A stretch of DNA of 64,000 nucleotides from Defluviitaleaceae bacterium. Its GTDB lineage: Bacteria > Bacillota > Clostridia > Lachnospirales > WRAX01. How positions within the stretch are numbered: position 1 is the first letter of the stretch; the number at the start of each line of letters is the position of its first letter. The position numbers and the translations under genes are program-made. The stretch is taken from assembly GCA_009780415.1 (NCBI GenBank), contig WRAC01000001.1:62001-126000 (forward strand). Reading direction: 5' to 3'. The notes under the pieces are model-generated. The model was not told the origin of the DNA. It was given only the letters and a program-made list of their open reading frames with translations, and did no database searches. Below are positions 19,176 to 28,500 of the stretch, one piece after another.

Positions 19176-19814
19176 TTAAAGCTTTACACCGGCTCTCAAA
19201 GCCATCTCGGTGGCTGAAACGGGATTTTCCCTATAAATCCGGGTTTGCTCATCCAAATTCGGTTTATCCCTGCTCCAGGGATTATTATTCGGTTTTGTAA
19301 TTGCCGGCCTCAATGCTACTTCGGCCTTTTCAAACATCACATTACCGAAAGCGTACGGATATTCGGTTTTGAGTGATTTTATTTTTTCGGTTAAAAGCTT
19401 TTCGGTTACGTTGTAATCATAACCGAATTCTTTATCATCAAAGCACAGCTCTTTTTTCAACAGCTTAATAAAATGCGGATTAGCCCCGCCAGCCTCAAGC
19501 GCCTTTGACATTTCTAAATCCCGCCGTTCCAACGTTTCGGCTTCTTCCCTAACCTTATCCATCTCCTCAAATTCCGTTATCCTGTTTGCGGCGGTGGAAA
19601 ACTCTTCCCTGACGGCTGCGAAATCCTCATTCAACGCACATAACTCGGCAAGCTTCTCCTTGTAGAGTTCCTTACGTACAAATCCATCGGATATCAACTT
19701 CGCAATAGCCTGGGAAACCGCTCCCATAGCCGGTTCCTCAACTTCTTTACCCAATATGCTTTTAATGTTTTCAATTACTGCGGATCCCATAGTACCTCCT
19801 GTTTTTAAAGTCAA
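19176..19814 (-). CDS. Phage scaffold protein
   Basis: Charged helical protein between portal and capsid, GP20-like. Confidence 0.75.
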   Translation of the reverse strand: MTLKTGGTMGSAVIENIKSILGKEVEEPAMGAVSQAIAKLISDGFVRKELYKEKLAELCALNEDFAAVREEFSTAANRITEFEEMDKVREEAETLERRDLEMSKALEAGGANPHFIKLLKKELCFDDKEFGYDYNVTEKLLTEKIKSLKTEYPYAFGNVMFEKAEVALRPAITKPNNNPWSRDKPNLDEQTRIYRENPVSATEMALRAGVKL

Positions 19815-21042
19815 CCGAATTTTCGGTTAATCTCAAAATCTCATCGATCCTGGATTCGGGTATCAACGGATTTAGTTCCAATGCGGTACGCTGATCTATA
19901 TCCGCGCGCATCTTGTAGATATTGCTTATGGTTTCCGCATCGTTAATCAGTGACCTGCGCCTAAACGTTATATTAACGGGCTTTTTGAGATTCAAAAATT
20001 TTAAGATCCCGGCGACGAAGCTCTCAGCCTGCCACTCGAACATATCGGCCTTCAAATCCAATTCGGTCATAGCCGCCTTAATCGCGACATTTGTCAGCCC
20101 GCCGCCGCTCAGTTCCTCGGTGTCAAGCGTTTGCGTCTCCTTGTACATTTGTCTCTCAAGAAGCCTCAAAGCCTCACTGCGCGCGGCATACGGGACATCG
20201 ATGGTCTTTATCTGCGCGCCCGAATCCCCATCCGTATAAATCGTCCGGTACTCCTCAATTTCCTCAATCAATTGCCTAAGATTCGCTCCGCCGTAGTTTT
20301 GTACGACATAGTAAATATCATTCGCACGATCCAGATTATCCCCAAAATCCGACATTATCCGGTCATACAGATCAATATCGTTCTTTAGCCCGCAACTCAG
20401 ATAACTCTCCTGATTGTCGTTCCCATATAGGGCAATAACCGGTAAAACCGAATATTGATCCACCGAAATTTCGGTTATTTCATCACCGGATTTTATAACT
20501 TTTCGGTAGTATGGCCGTTTCTCAGCCTCCAACCGAATTTCATCATTGTTTATCCGATAAACCGAAATTCCATCTATCTCAAAAACCTCAACAAACATAG
20601 GCTTTTTCGCGTCAGCCTGGTAAAACCGCATTCCAATCTTAACTTCTGACGTACGCTCATCGTTTAATCCAAAGAATTCGGTTGCATACATCGGAATAAC
20701 CGAATCACCGGTCCAGAATCCCCAGCAGCACCCGTCAATCAGCGCATGCCTGCCAATCCGCTGTAATGAAACGTCGAAATCCGCGCCCAGCCTCTCTTTT
20801 ACGTCAGCGGGCAAACTTGCCCCATTCCCAAGCAAGTACATGCAAAGCTGATTCACGCTTTTGGCAAAAAACCCGCAGCATTTTCGGTTAGCCGGCTTTG
20901 TAACCCTTTTATTCGTTTTATTCGAGTCTCCTATAGTCAAAACCTTCGCTCTTTTACTCATAATTTCGGTATTTTTTCGGTTGTAATATGCGCGCGCGAT
21001 TATCGCGTGTCTAAACATTTCCGAATTTTTATAATCAGTCAC
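19771..21042 (-). CDS. Phage portal protein (SPP1 type)
   Basis: Portal-like sequence adjacent to terminase (VDQYSVLPVIALYGNDNQESYLSCGLKNDIDLYDRIMSDFGDNLDRANDIYYVVQNYGG). Confidence 0.85.
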   Translation of the reverse strand: MTDYKNSEMFRHAIIARAYYNRKNTEIMSKRAKVLTIGDSNKTNKRVTKPANRKCCGFFAKSVNQLCMYLLGNGASLPADVKERLGADFDVSLQRIGRHALIDGCCWGFWTGDSVIPMYATEFFGLNDERTSEVKIGMRFYQADAKKPMFVEVFEIDGISVYRINNDEIRLEAEKRPYYRKVIKSGDEITEISVDQYSVLPVIALYGNDNQESYLSCGLKNDIDLYDRIMSDFGDNLDRANDIYYVVQNYGGANLRQLIEEIEEYRTIYTDGDSGAQIKTIDVPYAARSEALRLLERQMYKETQTLDTEELSGGGLTNVAIKAAMTELDLKADMFEWQAESFVAGILKFLNLKKPVNITFRRRSLINDAETISNIYKMRADIDQRTALELNPLIPESRIDEILRLTENSVDFKNRRYYGIRSN

Positions 21043-21131
21043 CGAATTTTTAATAAAGTTCAGCTTCGCGGTTTCACCTTCGGCGCAAGCTTCAAGCCAG
21101 TCCTGGTATGTATTAATAAAATCCCTCCTAC

Positions 21132-22361
21132 TTAAATAATTCTCATAGTTCTAACAAAGTACCTCAAGGCGTCACAGGCATGGTCATTTTCCTTTTTAGG
21201 CTTTTCCGTACTCTCATTGCCATCCCATGCATATTGCACAATTTCATTCAGCAGACGTCTACACTTTATGTGTATTTTAACCTGTCCCAAACTTAACGCA
21301 GAAGCCGTATTTCTTATACCCGCAATAATCTCATTGTCGGCCCTTTTTACTGCATATTCGCCCTTTTTCCGTATTAATTGTATAAAAGAGGCCGCCGACG
21401 GATCAATAATAATACAGTCTATACCGCAATTGTTTCTTTTGGTCAATTTGCATAATTTGTCATAATACTCCTCGTCTGTACACGCCATCCCCGATTCGCG
21501 CCCGCTATGATAAAATTCGTCTATCGCAACCCATTTTCCATCTTTACAACCGAATAATAACATAACAGTTGCGTTCTGTATTCCGTAATCAACCGAAATT
21601 ACATATCGTTCGTACTTTTCATCAATTCGGTCAATAATATTTTCTTTACCGAATTTCGGGTAAACCATGCCATCCGCCGCTGTCCATCTGCCCTCAATAT
21701 ATCTGCCGTAATACACCGTGCCCTCATATTCTTTTTTCAATTCCGCCACAAAGCCGCTGTTAAGATACGGATTGTCATCAATATGAAAATATTGCACAAA
21801 AGCAGCCGATTTATCCAAAAAACCTTTCAACCAATGCCCCGGCCCCTCAGGATTACAGGTGCCGTCGAAACGGCTGTATGGCTTATCCAGCCTGGATTTC
21901 AGCAATTCAAATACCTCTCTGCCCCACTCCGCGACTTCGTCTCCATACACATATTTAAAGCTTGCCCCACGCAATTTTGCCATCTGTGCGTTCTTTTCAG
22001 CGCCAATAACGTACACTGTCTCATTAAACAACTTGCACATATTCCATCCATCAACTTTATGCACCATTTCTTCTCCATAGACTTCCCGCATTGGCGCTAA
22101 AATGTTGCGTTCAATGCTCCCCACGGTGACGCCCATAATGCAGGTAAGTCCCGGAAGTCCTGTTCTTATGCGAATCTGTTTAGGAATAACATGCCTGATA
22201 TCAACAAATGTCTTCCCGCTGCGCGTAGCGCCCACCTTAAAATTCCATCTCTTATCGGCATCCCGTATGTACGAAAGCTGTTTTTCCGTAAGCTTCCCAA
22301 CCCCATCAATCTGTTTCATTGTGCACTTTTTCCTGTACAATATCACCAAATCCACCGGCAT
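21132..22361 (-). CDS. Phage terminase large subunit (PBSX-like)
   Basis: GATRSGKTFVDIRHVIP Walker A; YVISVDYGIQNATVMLLFG nuclease motif; HACDALRYFVR. Confidence 0.9.
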   Translation of the reverse strand: MPVDLVILYRKKCTMKQIDGVGKLTEKQLSYIRDADKRWNFKVGATRSGKTFVDIRHVIPKQIRIRTGLPGLTCIMGVTVGSIERNILAPMREVYGEEMVHKVDGWNMCKLFNETVYVIGAEKNAQMAKLRGASFKYVYGDEVAEWGREVFELLKSRLDKPYSRFDGTCNPEGPGHWLKGFLDKSAAFVQYFHIDDNPYLNSGFVAELKKEYEGTVYYGRYIEGRWTAADGMVYPKFGKENIIDRIDEKYERYVISVDYGIQNATVMLLFGCKDGKWVAIDEFYHSGRESGMACTDEEYYDKLCKLTKRNNCGIDCIIIDPSAASFIQLIRKKGEYAVKRADNEIIAGIRNTASALSLGQVKIHIKCRRLLNEIVQYAWDGNESTEKPKKENDHACDALRYFVRTMRII

Positions 22362-22764
22362 CTGCCGTCAAAGCCGCTGCTTCCTCATCCATTTTAAGAA
22401 TACCGTCAAGCACTTCAAGCGCTTGATACATTGATTTTTCAGCTCTTTCCCGCTCCAGCCTCTCCAGCAAATACGCCGACATCGGTTTGCTTAATTTTCC
22501 AGTAATACCGCCTTTCTCCAAATTTACCTCTTTTTGGTTTTGTAACTTTTCCACTGCCTTTTTAACGCCTATATGCTCCTCCGCAAGCTCAAGCAGCTCC
22601 CCGTAATCCCAACCATTTTTTAAACAACATTCCTTCAAAATCGGCAATCCATCGCGGTTTTCCAATATATAATCCTCAATCCGCTTAATAATTTCCCTAA
22701 TCTTTTTAACTCCCGCTATCTCAAAACACCCGCCAACATATTTTTTATATTTATATCTTAACAC
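22306..22764 (-). CDS. Phage terminase small subunit candidate
   Basis: Position upstream of TerL; helical DNA-binding-like. Confidence 0.55.
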   Translation of the reverse strand: MLRYKYKKYVGGCFEIAGVKKIREIIKRIEDYILENRDGLPILKECCLKNGWDYGELLELAEEHIGVKKAVEKLQNQKEVNLEKGGITGKLSKPMSAYLLERLERERAEKSMYQALEVLDGILKMDEEAAALTADAGGFGDIVQEKVHNETD

Positions 22765-22842
22765 AGACCGAATGTATGTTTTTGGGCAAATTTTAACAGC
22801 CTTTAAACCCGCTCCCAGTGCAGCATCCAGAAATTCGGGTAA

Positions 22843-23436
22843 CTATAATTTACCCGAATAATCATAAAATTTCTTTGCAGCCGCCGACCTCTCCGTATTA
22901 ACCTCCTCCCCTATCCTTTCCCAGCTCAAGCCGTTTATCACACGCAAACGCGCTATCAACCGCATTTCCGTGTCCCCAATCTTGCCAATGGCCTTCTCAA
23001 GTTTCAGCCTTTCGCGCATAATTTTGTGCATATTCAACAACATCGCTTCTTCCAGCTCCTCCAATAGTATCATATAATCCATATACCGGTCCCTTTTATC
23101 CCACTTGCCCCCCGCACAGTTTGACAGCCATGAACCCCAGATATATATAGCTTTCTCGCGTATTTCACGCATCTCGTTCTTTAACCTCCGAGCCTCGTTC
23201 AATAACAGCGAAAGCCTCTTCCCGTCATAATCGTGATTATTGTATTTTGCGCTTTTTTTTCCTTTGTTCAATTTGTACACCTCCAAGCCGCGCAATTTTA
23301 ATTTATTACGTAACCGCAAGGTACTCATTCGCCTTTTCCTCAATAAGCCGGCCAATCTTCTCATAATCATAATCATGACTTTCAAATTGCGGAAATTTGC
23401 TGTTCCATGTGCTGACACGCATATTTTTTCCAACAC
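22843..23436 (-). CDS. Phage late-regulator / sigma-70 region 4-like protein
   Basis: C-terminal RLRVINGLSWERIGEEVNTERSAAAKKFYDY HTH-like. Confidence 0.55.
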   Translation of the reverse strand: MLEKICVSAHGTANFRNLKVMIMIMRRLAGLLRKRRMSTLRLRNKLKLRGLEVYKLNKGKKSAKYNNHDYDGKRLSLLLNEARRLKNEMREIREKAIYIWGSWLSNCAGGKWDKRDRYMDYMILLEELEEAMLLNMHKIMRERLKLEKAIGKIGDTEMRLIARLRVINGLSWERIGEEVNTERSAAAKKFYDYSGKL

Positions 23437-24259
23437 TTATGTACTTTTTGCCATTCTTAACGCCATTTTCCATCCAATCTTTAAGCACTGTGCATATATA
23501 TGCCAAATTAAACTTGTTGTAATCCATCGAAGTATCTATAGCCAATTTAATTGTTTCCGCGGGAAACACGTCCAGCCATTTAGTCAGCACCACGCACATT
23601 CTCTCCCTGGTTACGCAATCAACCGAATTCGGTAACAAGCCATTAATTTCCGCGGCGCGTGAATTCGTTTTCGTTGTCGCCGTCCCGGCCTTCTTCGAAG
23701 AAGAAGACGATTTACTTTCATTTACTTTACTTTTCTTTACTTTACTTTGTGTACTTCCGGTACCTTTTTCATCATTTCCGGTACCGGAAATTCGGTTTCC
23801 GGCACTGGAAATTGTTTCATAATGCACCTTTTTTTGAATAGATTTCGGAACAATTTTTATGTTGTCAACCGAAATCACTACATATTCCTCAATTAAACAT
23901 ACCAAATCCCTCTTAGCACAAATTCGCAGAAACCGCTCCTGTATGCCCCTTGAGGTTAATATTCCATGCTCCTCATATACACTTTTGTCAAACAGCTCTT
24001 TCTCCATGCAGTATTTCACAACTTTCGCAACAAAATCACCTTTACAGCCCCCGCCGATTCTTTCCGCCAAAATAAACGCGTCCTCATCACCGAATTCAAG
24101 GTAATACCCTTCTCCCCCATAAATATCACACAACAGCGCCAAATAAACACTTATAGCCTCAAACCCGAATTTATTTTTCAGCAGCATAATTTTTTTATCG
24201 CGGAAAATTTTAATATCCAACGGAAAATAATCCGCTCCCGTTTTTAATCCGCGCGCCAT
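23306..24259 (-). CDS. Phage replication initiator (Lin1244/Lin1753-type N-terminal domain, DnaD-like)
   Basis: MARGLKTGADYFPLDIKIFRDKKIMLLKNKFGFEAISVYLALLCDIYGGEGYYLE. Confidence 0.8.
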   Translation of the reverse strand: MARGLKTGADYFPLDIKIFRDKKIMLLKNKFGFEAISVYLALLCDIYGGEGYYLEFGDEDAFILAERIGGGCKGDFVAKVVKYCMEKELFDKSVYEEHGILTSRGIQERFLRICAKRDLVCLIEEYVVISVDNIKIVPKSIQKKVHYETISSAGNRISGTGNDEKGTGSTQSKVKKSKVNESKSSSSSKKAGTATTKTNSRAAEINGLLPNSVDCVTRERMCVVLTKWLDVFPAETIKLAIDTSMDYNKFNLAYICTVLKDWMENGVKNGKKYISVGKNMRVSTWNSKFPQFESHDYDYEKIGRLIEEKANEYLAVT

Positions 24260-24468
24260 TATGCCACCACCATATGATTTCCAATAAAATTCCATATGTA
24301 GTTTTCAACACATTCCATACAAACGCTTTCTCCCTCAAAAATATAATACACTTCCTGTGACCCCCCATAAATCAACCTTCCGCATTCACAAACCGTCAGA
24401 TAAGCCTGCATTTCTTTCTTTTTAACCTCACCAAATTTAATACATTCTGTCAATTCCGGATGCTGCAT
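24259..24468 (-). CDS. Small Cys-rich phage protein (zinc-ribbon-like)
   Basis: CECGRLIYGG...CMEC. Confidence 0.5.
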   Translation of the reverse strand: MQHPELTECIKFGEVKKKEMQAYLTVCECGRLIYGGSQEVYYIFEGESVCMECVENYIWNFIGNHMVVA

Positions 24469-24487
24469 TTTTATCTCCCCTCTTAGT

Positions 24488-24537
24488 ATTCGGTTGATTA
24501 ACCGATTTCGGTTATATTATATTAAATATAACCGAAA
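24488..24537. promoter_or_regulatory. Divergent control region with inverted AACCGAA half-sites (operator candidate)
   Basis: TTTCGGTTATA (24506-24516) - 10 bp - TATAACCGAAA (24527-24537), plus ATTCGGTT (24488-24495). Confidence 0.65.
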
Positions 24538-24586
24538 TTGTCAATAATAAATAATCACTAAAAACCCTTGTATTTTTTAGACGAAT

Positions 24587-25249
24587 ATGTTAAACTTAAA
24601 TCGGCGAAATTCAGTCATAACTATTAAGGAGACCGAATTTATGAGCACTGGCGGGCGTCTGCGTACCGAGCGCAAGAAACTTAAAATCACACAGGGCGAA
24701 ATGGCCAAACGCATAGGGGTCAGCCTCTCAACCATCTCCGACATCGAACGCGGCAAAATAAAAAGCGTCACCCCGCGTCTGGCAAATTTACTGCACGAAG
24801 CTTACGGGATCGACCCGCATTGGCTTATGTACGGCAATGCCGCCCAATTCACGCCCCTAACCGAATCGATCAAAACCGTGTTTATTCCCTCAACCGAATA
24901 TTCGTCCTTACCGGACAGAATTACCTTATCCCCGATAGAAACCGAAATTATATTACTCTACCTTACGCTGGACAAAGAAACACGCCAACAGGTTTTAACC
25001 GAATTCGCATACAGCATAGCGAAAAACAAAGACATACCAAAGCCTGTCATAACAGCCTTTAACGGCCCCGCAAAACATTCCCGTCCAACCGAACATGACA
25101 CCGAATTTGCATCCGATATTTTACCCGTCATATCCAGCCGGCAGTATTTTGACCAATCCGGATTAAACGTATCCTTAACCGAAAATGAAGTGCTTGAAAC
25201 CGAAAAAGCAATATCAAAACGCTCAAAAGGACAGAAAAAAAAGGCATAA
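24587..25249 (+). CDS. XRE-family transcriptional regulator (phage repressor-like)
   Basis: GGRLRTERKKLKITQGEMAKRIGVSLSTISDIERGKIKSVTPRLANLL; probable start at 24641 (MSTGG). Confidence 0.85.
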   Translation: MLNLNRRNSVITIKETEFMSTGGRLRTERKKLKITQGEMAKRIGVSLSTISDIERGKIKSVTPRLANLLHEAYGIDPHWLMYGNAAQFTPLTESIKTVFIPSTEYSSLPDRITLSPIETEIILLYLTLDKETRQQVLTEFAYSIAKNKDIPKPVITAFNGPAKHSRPTEHDTEFASDILPVISSRQYFDQSGLNVSLTENEVLETEKAISKRSKGQKKKA

Positions 25250-25284
25250 CTCTAAGGGCACGAATAAGCCCTTTGTTATCTACA

Positions 25285-25449
25285 TCATTTAATCTTCGAT
25301 AAAACTAGGCAAACTACCAGCGGCTCCGCGCCAACCGGCACATACAGCATCCTTTCCAACCCGTCGTATGTAAAAAAACCGCACTCATAATATTCCAGCC
25401 TCACTTTCTTTTTTTTCAACATAAACTCAAATAAAAATATGACTGCCAT
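25285..25449 (-). CDS. 54-aa hypothetical protein (below the supplied ORF cutoff)
   Basis: MAVIFLFEFMLKKKKVRLEYYECGFFTYDGLERMLYVPVGAEPLVVCLVLSKIK preceded by GGAGGAGAGCG. Confidence 0.45.
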   Translation of the reverse strand: MAVIFLFEFMLKKKKVRLEYYECGFFTYDGLERMLYVPVGAEPLVVCLVLSKIK

Positions 25450-25558
25450 CGCTCTCCTCCCGTCAGGTTGCGAAAATACCGGAAAAGGGCTTATTCAGTC
25501 ATATTATAGTACATCGCGTTAACTACCGACACTGACTTCATGTATTAACGCGAATTAT

Positions 25559-28500
25559 TTAATTACCCATCGATTCGGTTGCAACCGAAAGCATCAGCTT
25601 AATCCGGTTCAACTGATTAACCTCGCTTGCGCCGGGATCATAGTCAACTGCGACTACATTTGTTCCCGGCCAAAGCCTCCTTAATTCTTTAATTATTCCC
25701 TTTCCAGTCACGTGGTTCGGCAGACATGCGAAGGGCTGCGCGCACACAATATTTTTCACGCCGGATTTGATAAGCTCAATCATTTCAGCCGTCAGGAACC
25801 ATCCTTCACCGCTCTGATTCCCCATCGAAACAATCGGCTTCGCCAATTTCGCCAATTCGGTTATTTTCTGCGGAGGCACAAACCTGCGGCTCGCGGTCAA
25901 AGCCTTCCCGGCAAAACCCCTATACCGCTCAATTACCCGTATCATCACATTCGTTAAGCATTTTACCCACCAAGACCCGCCAAAATACTTCCATTTATAC
26001 GTAGAATTATATAAACCATAAAGGAAGAAATCGGTTAGATCCGGCACCACGGCTTCCGCTCCTTCGGCCTCCAAAAGCCCTACAATATCATTGTTAGCCG
26101 TTGGATGATACTTCACAAGTATCTCACCAACCACCCCAACTTTCGGTTTATCAACCGAATTCAACTCTATTTCATCGAAATCTTTAATTATTCCATATGT
26201 ATTCCTTTTTAACTCCCTAAACTTCCCCCTTCGCACCGCGCCCTTCAAAACCCTCACCCATCGCCCGCAAAGCCCGTCAACCGCGCCTTTCACTTTTTCA
26301 TACGGCCTTGTCGCGTACACCGTTCTCATCAGCAAATCCCCATATATCAACGCTTGCATGCTTTTATTCAACAAACCCAGCCCAAGCTTCATGCCGGGAT
26401 GTTTCTCAAACCCCTGCGCCGACAGCGCAATCACCGGAATCCCCGGAAATCCGGCCTTCACAAGCGCCCTCCTGATAAACCCAACATAGTTCGACGCCCT
26501 GCACCCGCCGCCCGTCTGCGTCATCACAACCGAAAGCTTTTCCGTATCATACTCGCCGCTGAAAACCGCCTTCAACACCTGTCCCACAACAATCACCGCC
26601 GGATAACATGCGTCGTTGTTAACGTACCGTAACCCTATATCCACGGCATCCTTGTCCATCGCAGGCAGCACGCGCAAGTCATATCCCTCCGCCTGAAACG
26701 CCTCCTGCACCAGCTCAAAATGCAGCGGGGACATCTGCGGAGATAATACTGTGTGTCTGTATTTCATTTCCCGTGCGAAGAGAGGGAACCCGTCTAAATG
26801 CGGTTTTACATTTTTAACCGAATTAACCGAATATTTCCCGTCTCTTGCGCGAAGCGCCGCAAACAGCGACCTAACCCGGATTCTCGCGCTGCCAAGGTTA
26901 TTGACCTCGTCTATTTTAAGCAGCGTAAAAATCTTACCCTCTCTGTTCAAAATATCCTGAACCTCATCCGTAGTCACGGCATCCAGCCCGCAGCCGAACG
27001 AATTCAACTGAATCAAGTCAATATTCGGTTGGCCGCATACAAATCGCGCGGCTGAATATAGCCTGGAATGATACATCCACTGGTCACGCACATTCAACCG
27101 AATATTTCGGTTATCACCCGGCAAATGGGCAACCGAATCCTCTGAAAGCACCGCAACCCCAAACCCCGTAATCATCTCAGGTATCCCGTGGTTAATCTCA
27201 GGATCGGCATGATACGGCCTCCCAGCCAACACAACGCCCCTCTGCCCGGATTGCCTCAGGTACTCCAGCGCCCTCTCGCCTTCACTTCGCACATCCTCGC
27301 AAAACCGCTCCTGTTCGGTTAAGGCTTTCTTCAGCGCACGCGATATCTCACGCTTAGGCACCTCCGGCAAAGCCGCCGCAAGCCCGTTAAGCAGGGCTTT
27401 CTTGTTATTCAACGTTAAGAAGGGATTCCTGAAATCAATACCTTCCGTACGCAATTCCTCTACATTCAACCGAATATTCTCCGGATAACTGGCAACAATC
27501 GGGCAGTTATAGCAGCTTTCACCCGAATCAGTTTCATCTTTTTCATAAACCACACTGGGATAGAAAATAAATTTCACCCCGTCCCCAATCAGCTCCATAA
27601 TATGCCCATGGGCCAATTTCGCGGGATAACACACGCTTTCGCTGGGCATACTCTCCATGCCCTTCTCATAAACCCCGCGCGTAGTACACGGCGACAACTT
27701 AACCGAATAGCCTAATTCGGTAAAAAGCGTATGCCACAACGGATAATTCTCATACATGTTAAGCACACGCGGAATCCCCACAACGCCGCGCTTTGCCAGC
27801 TTCTCCGGCAGCGGCTCATAATCGAAGACCCTCTTATTCTTATACGCGTACAAATTCGGTAACTCTGAATTCAGCTTAACCGAATCCTCATTACCCGAAA
27901 ACGCCTGTACCCTCTCGCAACGGTTACCCGAAATAAACCGCCGTTCAACCGAATTATCACCGATTTCCGTAAACCTGTTTACCGTCAGCAAGCAATTGTT
28001 CCCGCAGCCCTTACAACGGCTCAAACTAGGCGAAATCCGCAACGCAACAAGCTTCTCCCGCGTCAAAATCCCCGAAGCAACCCGCTCCCCGGCCGCAACC
28101 GCAACCGAACCGCAAGCATACTCATCATCCAAAACGAAAGGGTCAAGGGGCGAAGCTCCTTGCAGGGGCTTGGGGACAGAGTCCTCAAGGTCTTGTCCTT
28201 TATCCCTGGCAATCAAAGCCGCGCCATAAGCCCCCATAAGCCCCGCAATATCAGGCCTCGCGGCCCGTTTCCCGGCAATCTGCTCAAACGCGCGAAGCAC
28301 GGCGTCATTCAAAAACGTGCCGCCCTGCACCACCGCGCGGCTGCCCAAATCCTGCGGGTCGGTGATTTTTATAACCTTTTGCAGCGCGTTTTTCACAACG
28401 CTGTACGCAAGCCCCGCGGCGATATCCCCGACATCCGCGCCCTCTTTCTGCGCCTGCTTAACGCGGCTGTTCATGAAAACGGTGCAGCGGCTGCCCAAAT

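Larger units (their letters stand above)
9558..25249. mobile_element. Compact prophage or phage-derived particle locus
   Basis: Ordered phage genes (amidase, holin, baseplate, capsid, scaffold, portal, terminases, replication initiator, XRE); no integrase or tape measure recognised. Confidence 0.85.
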
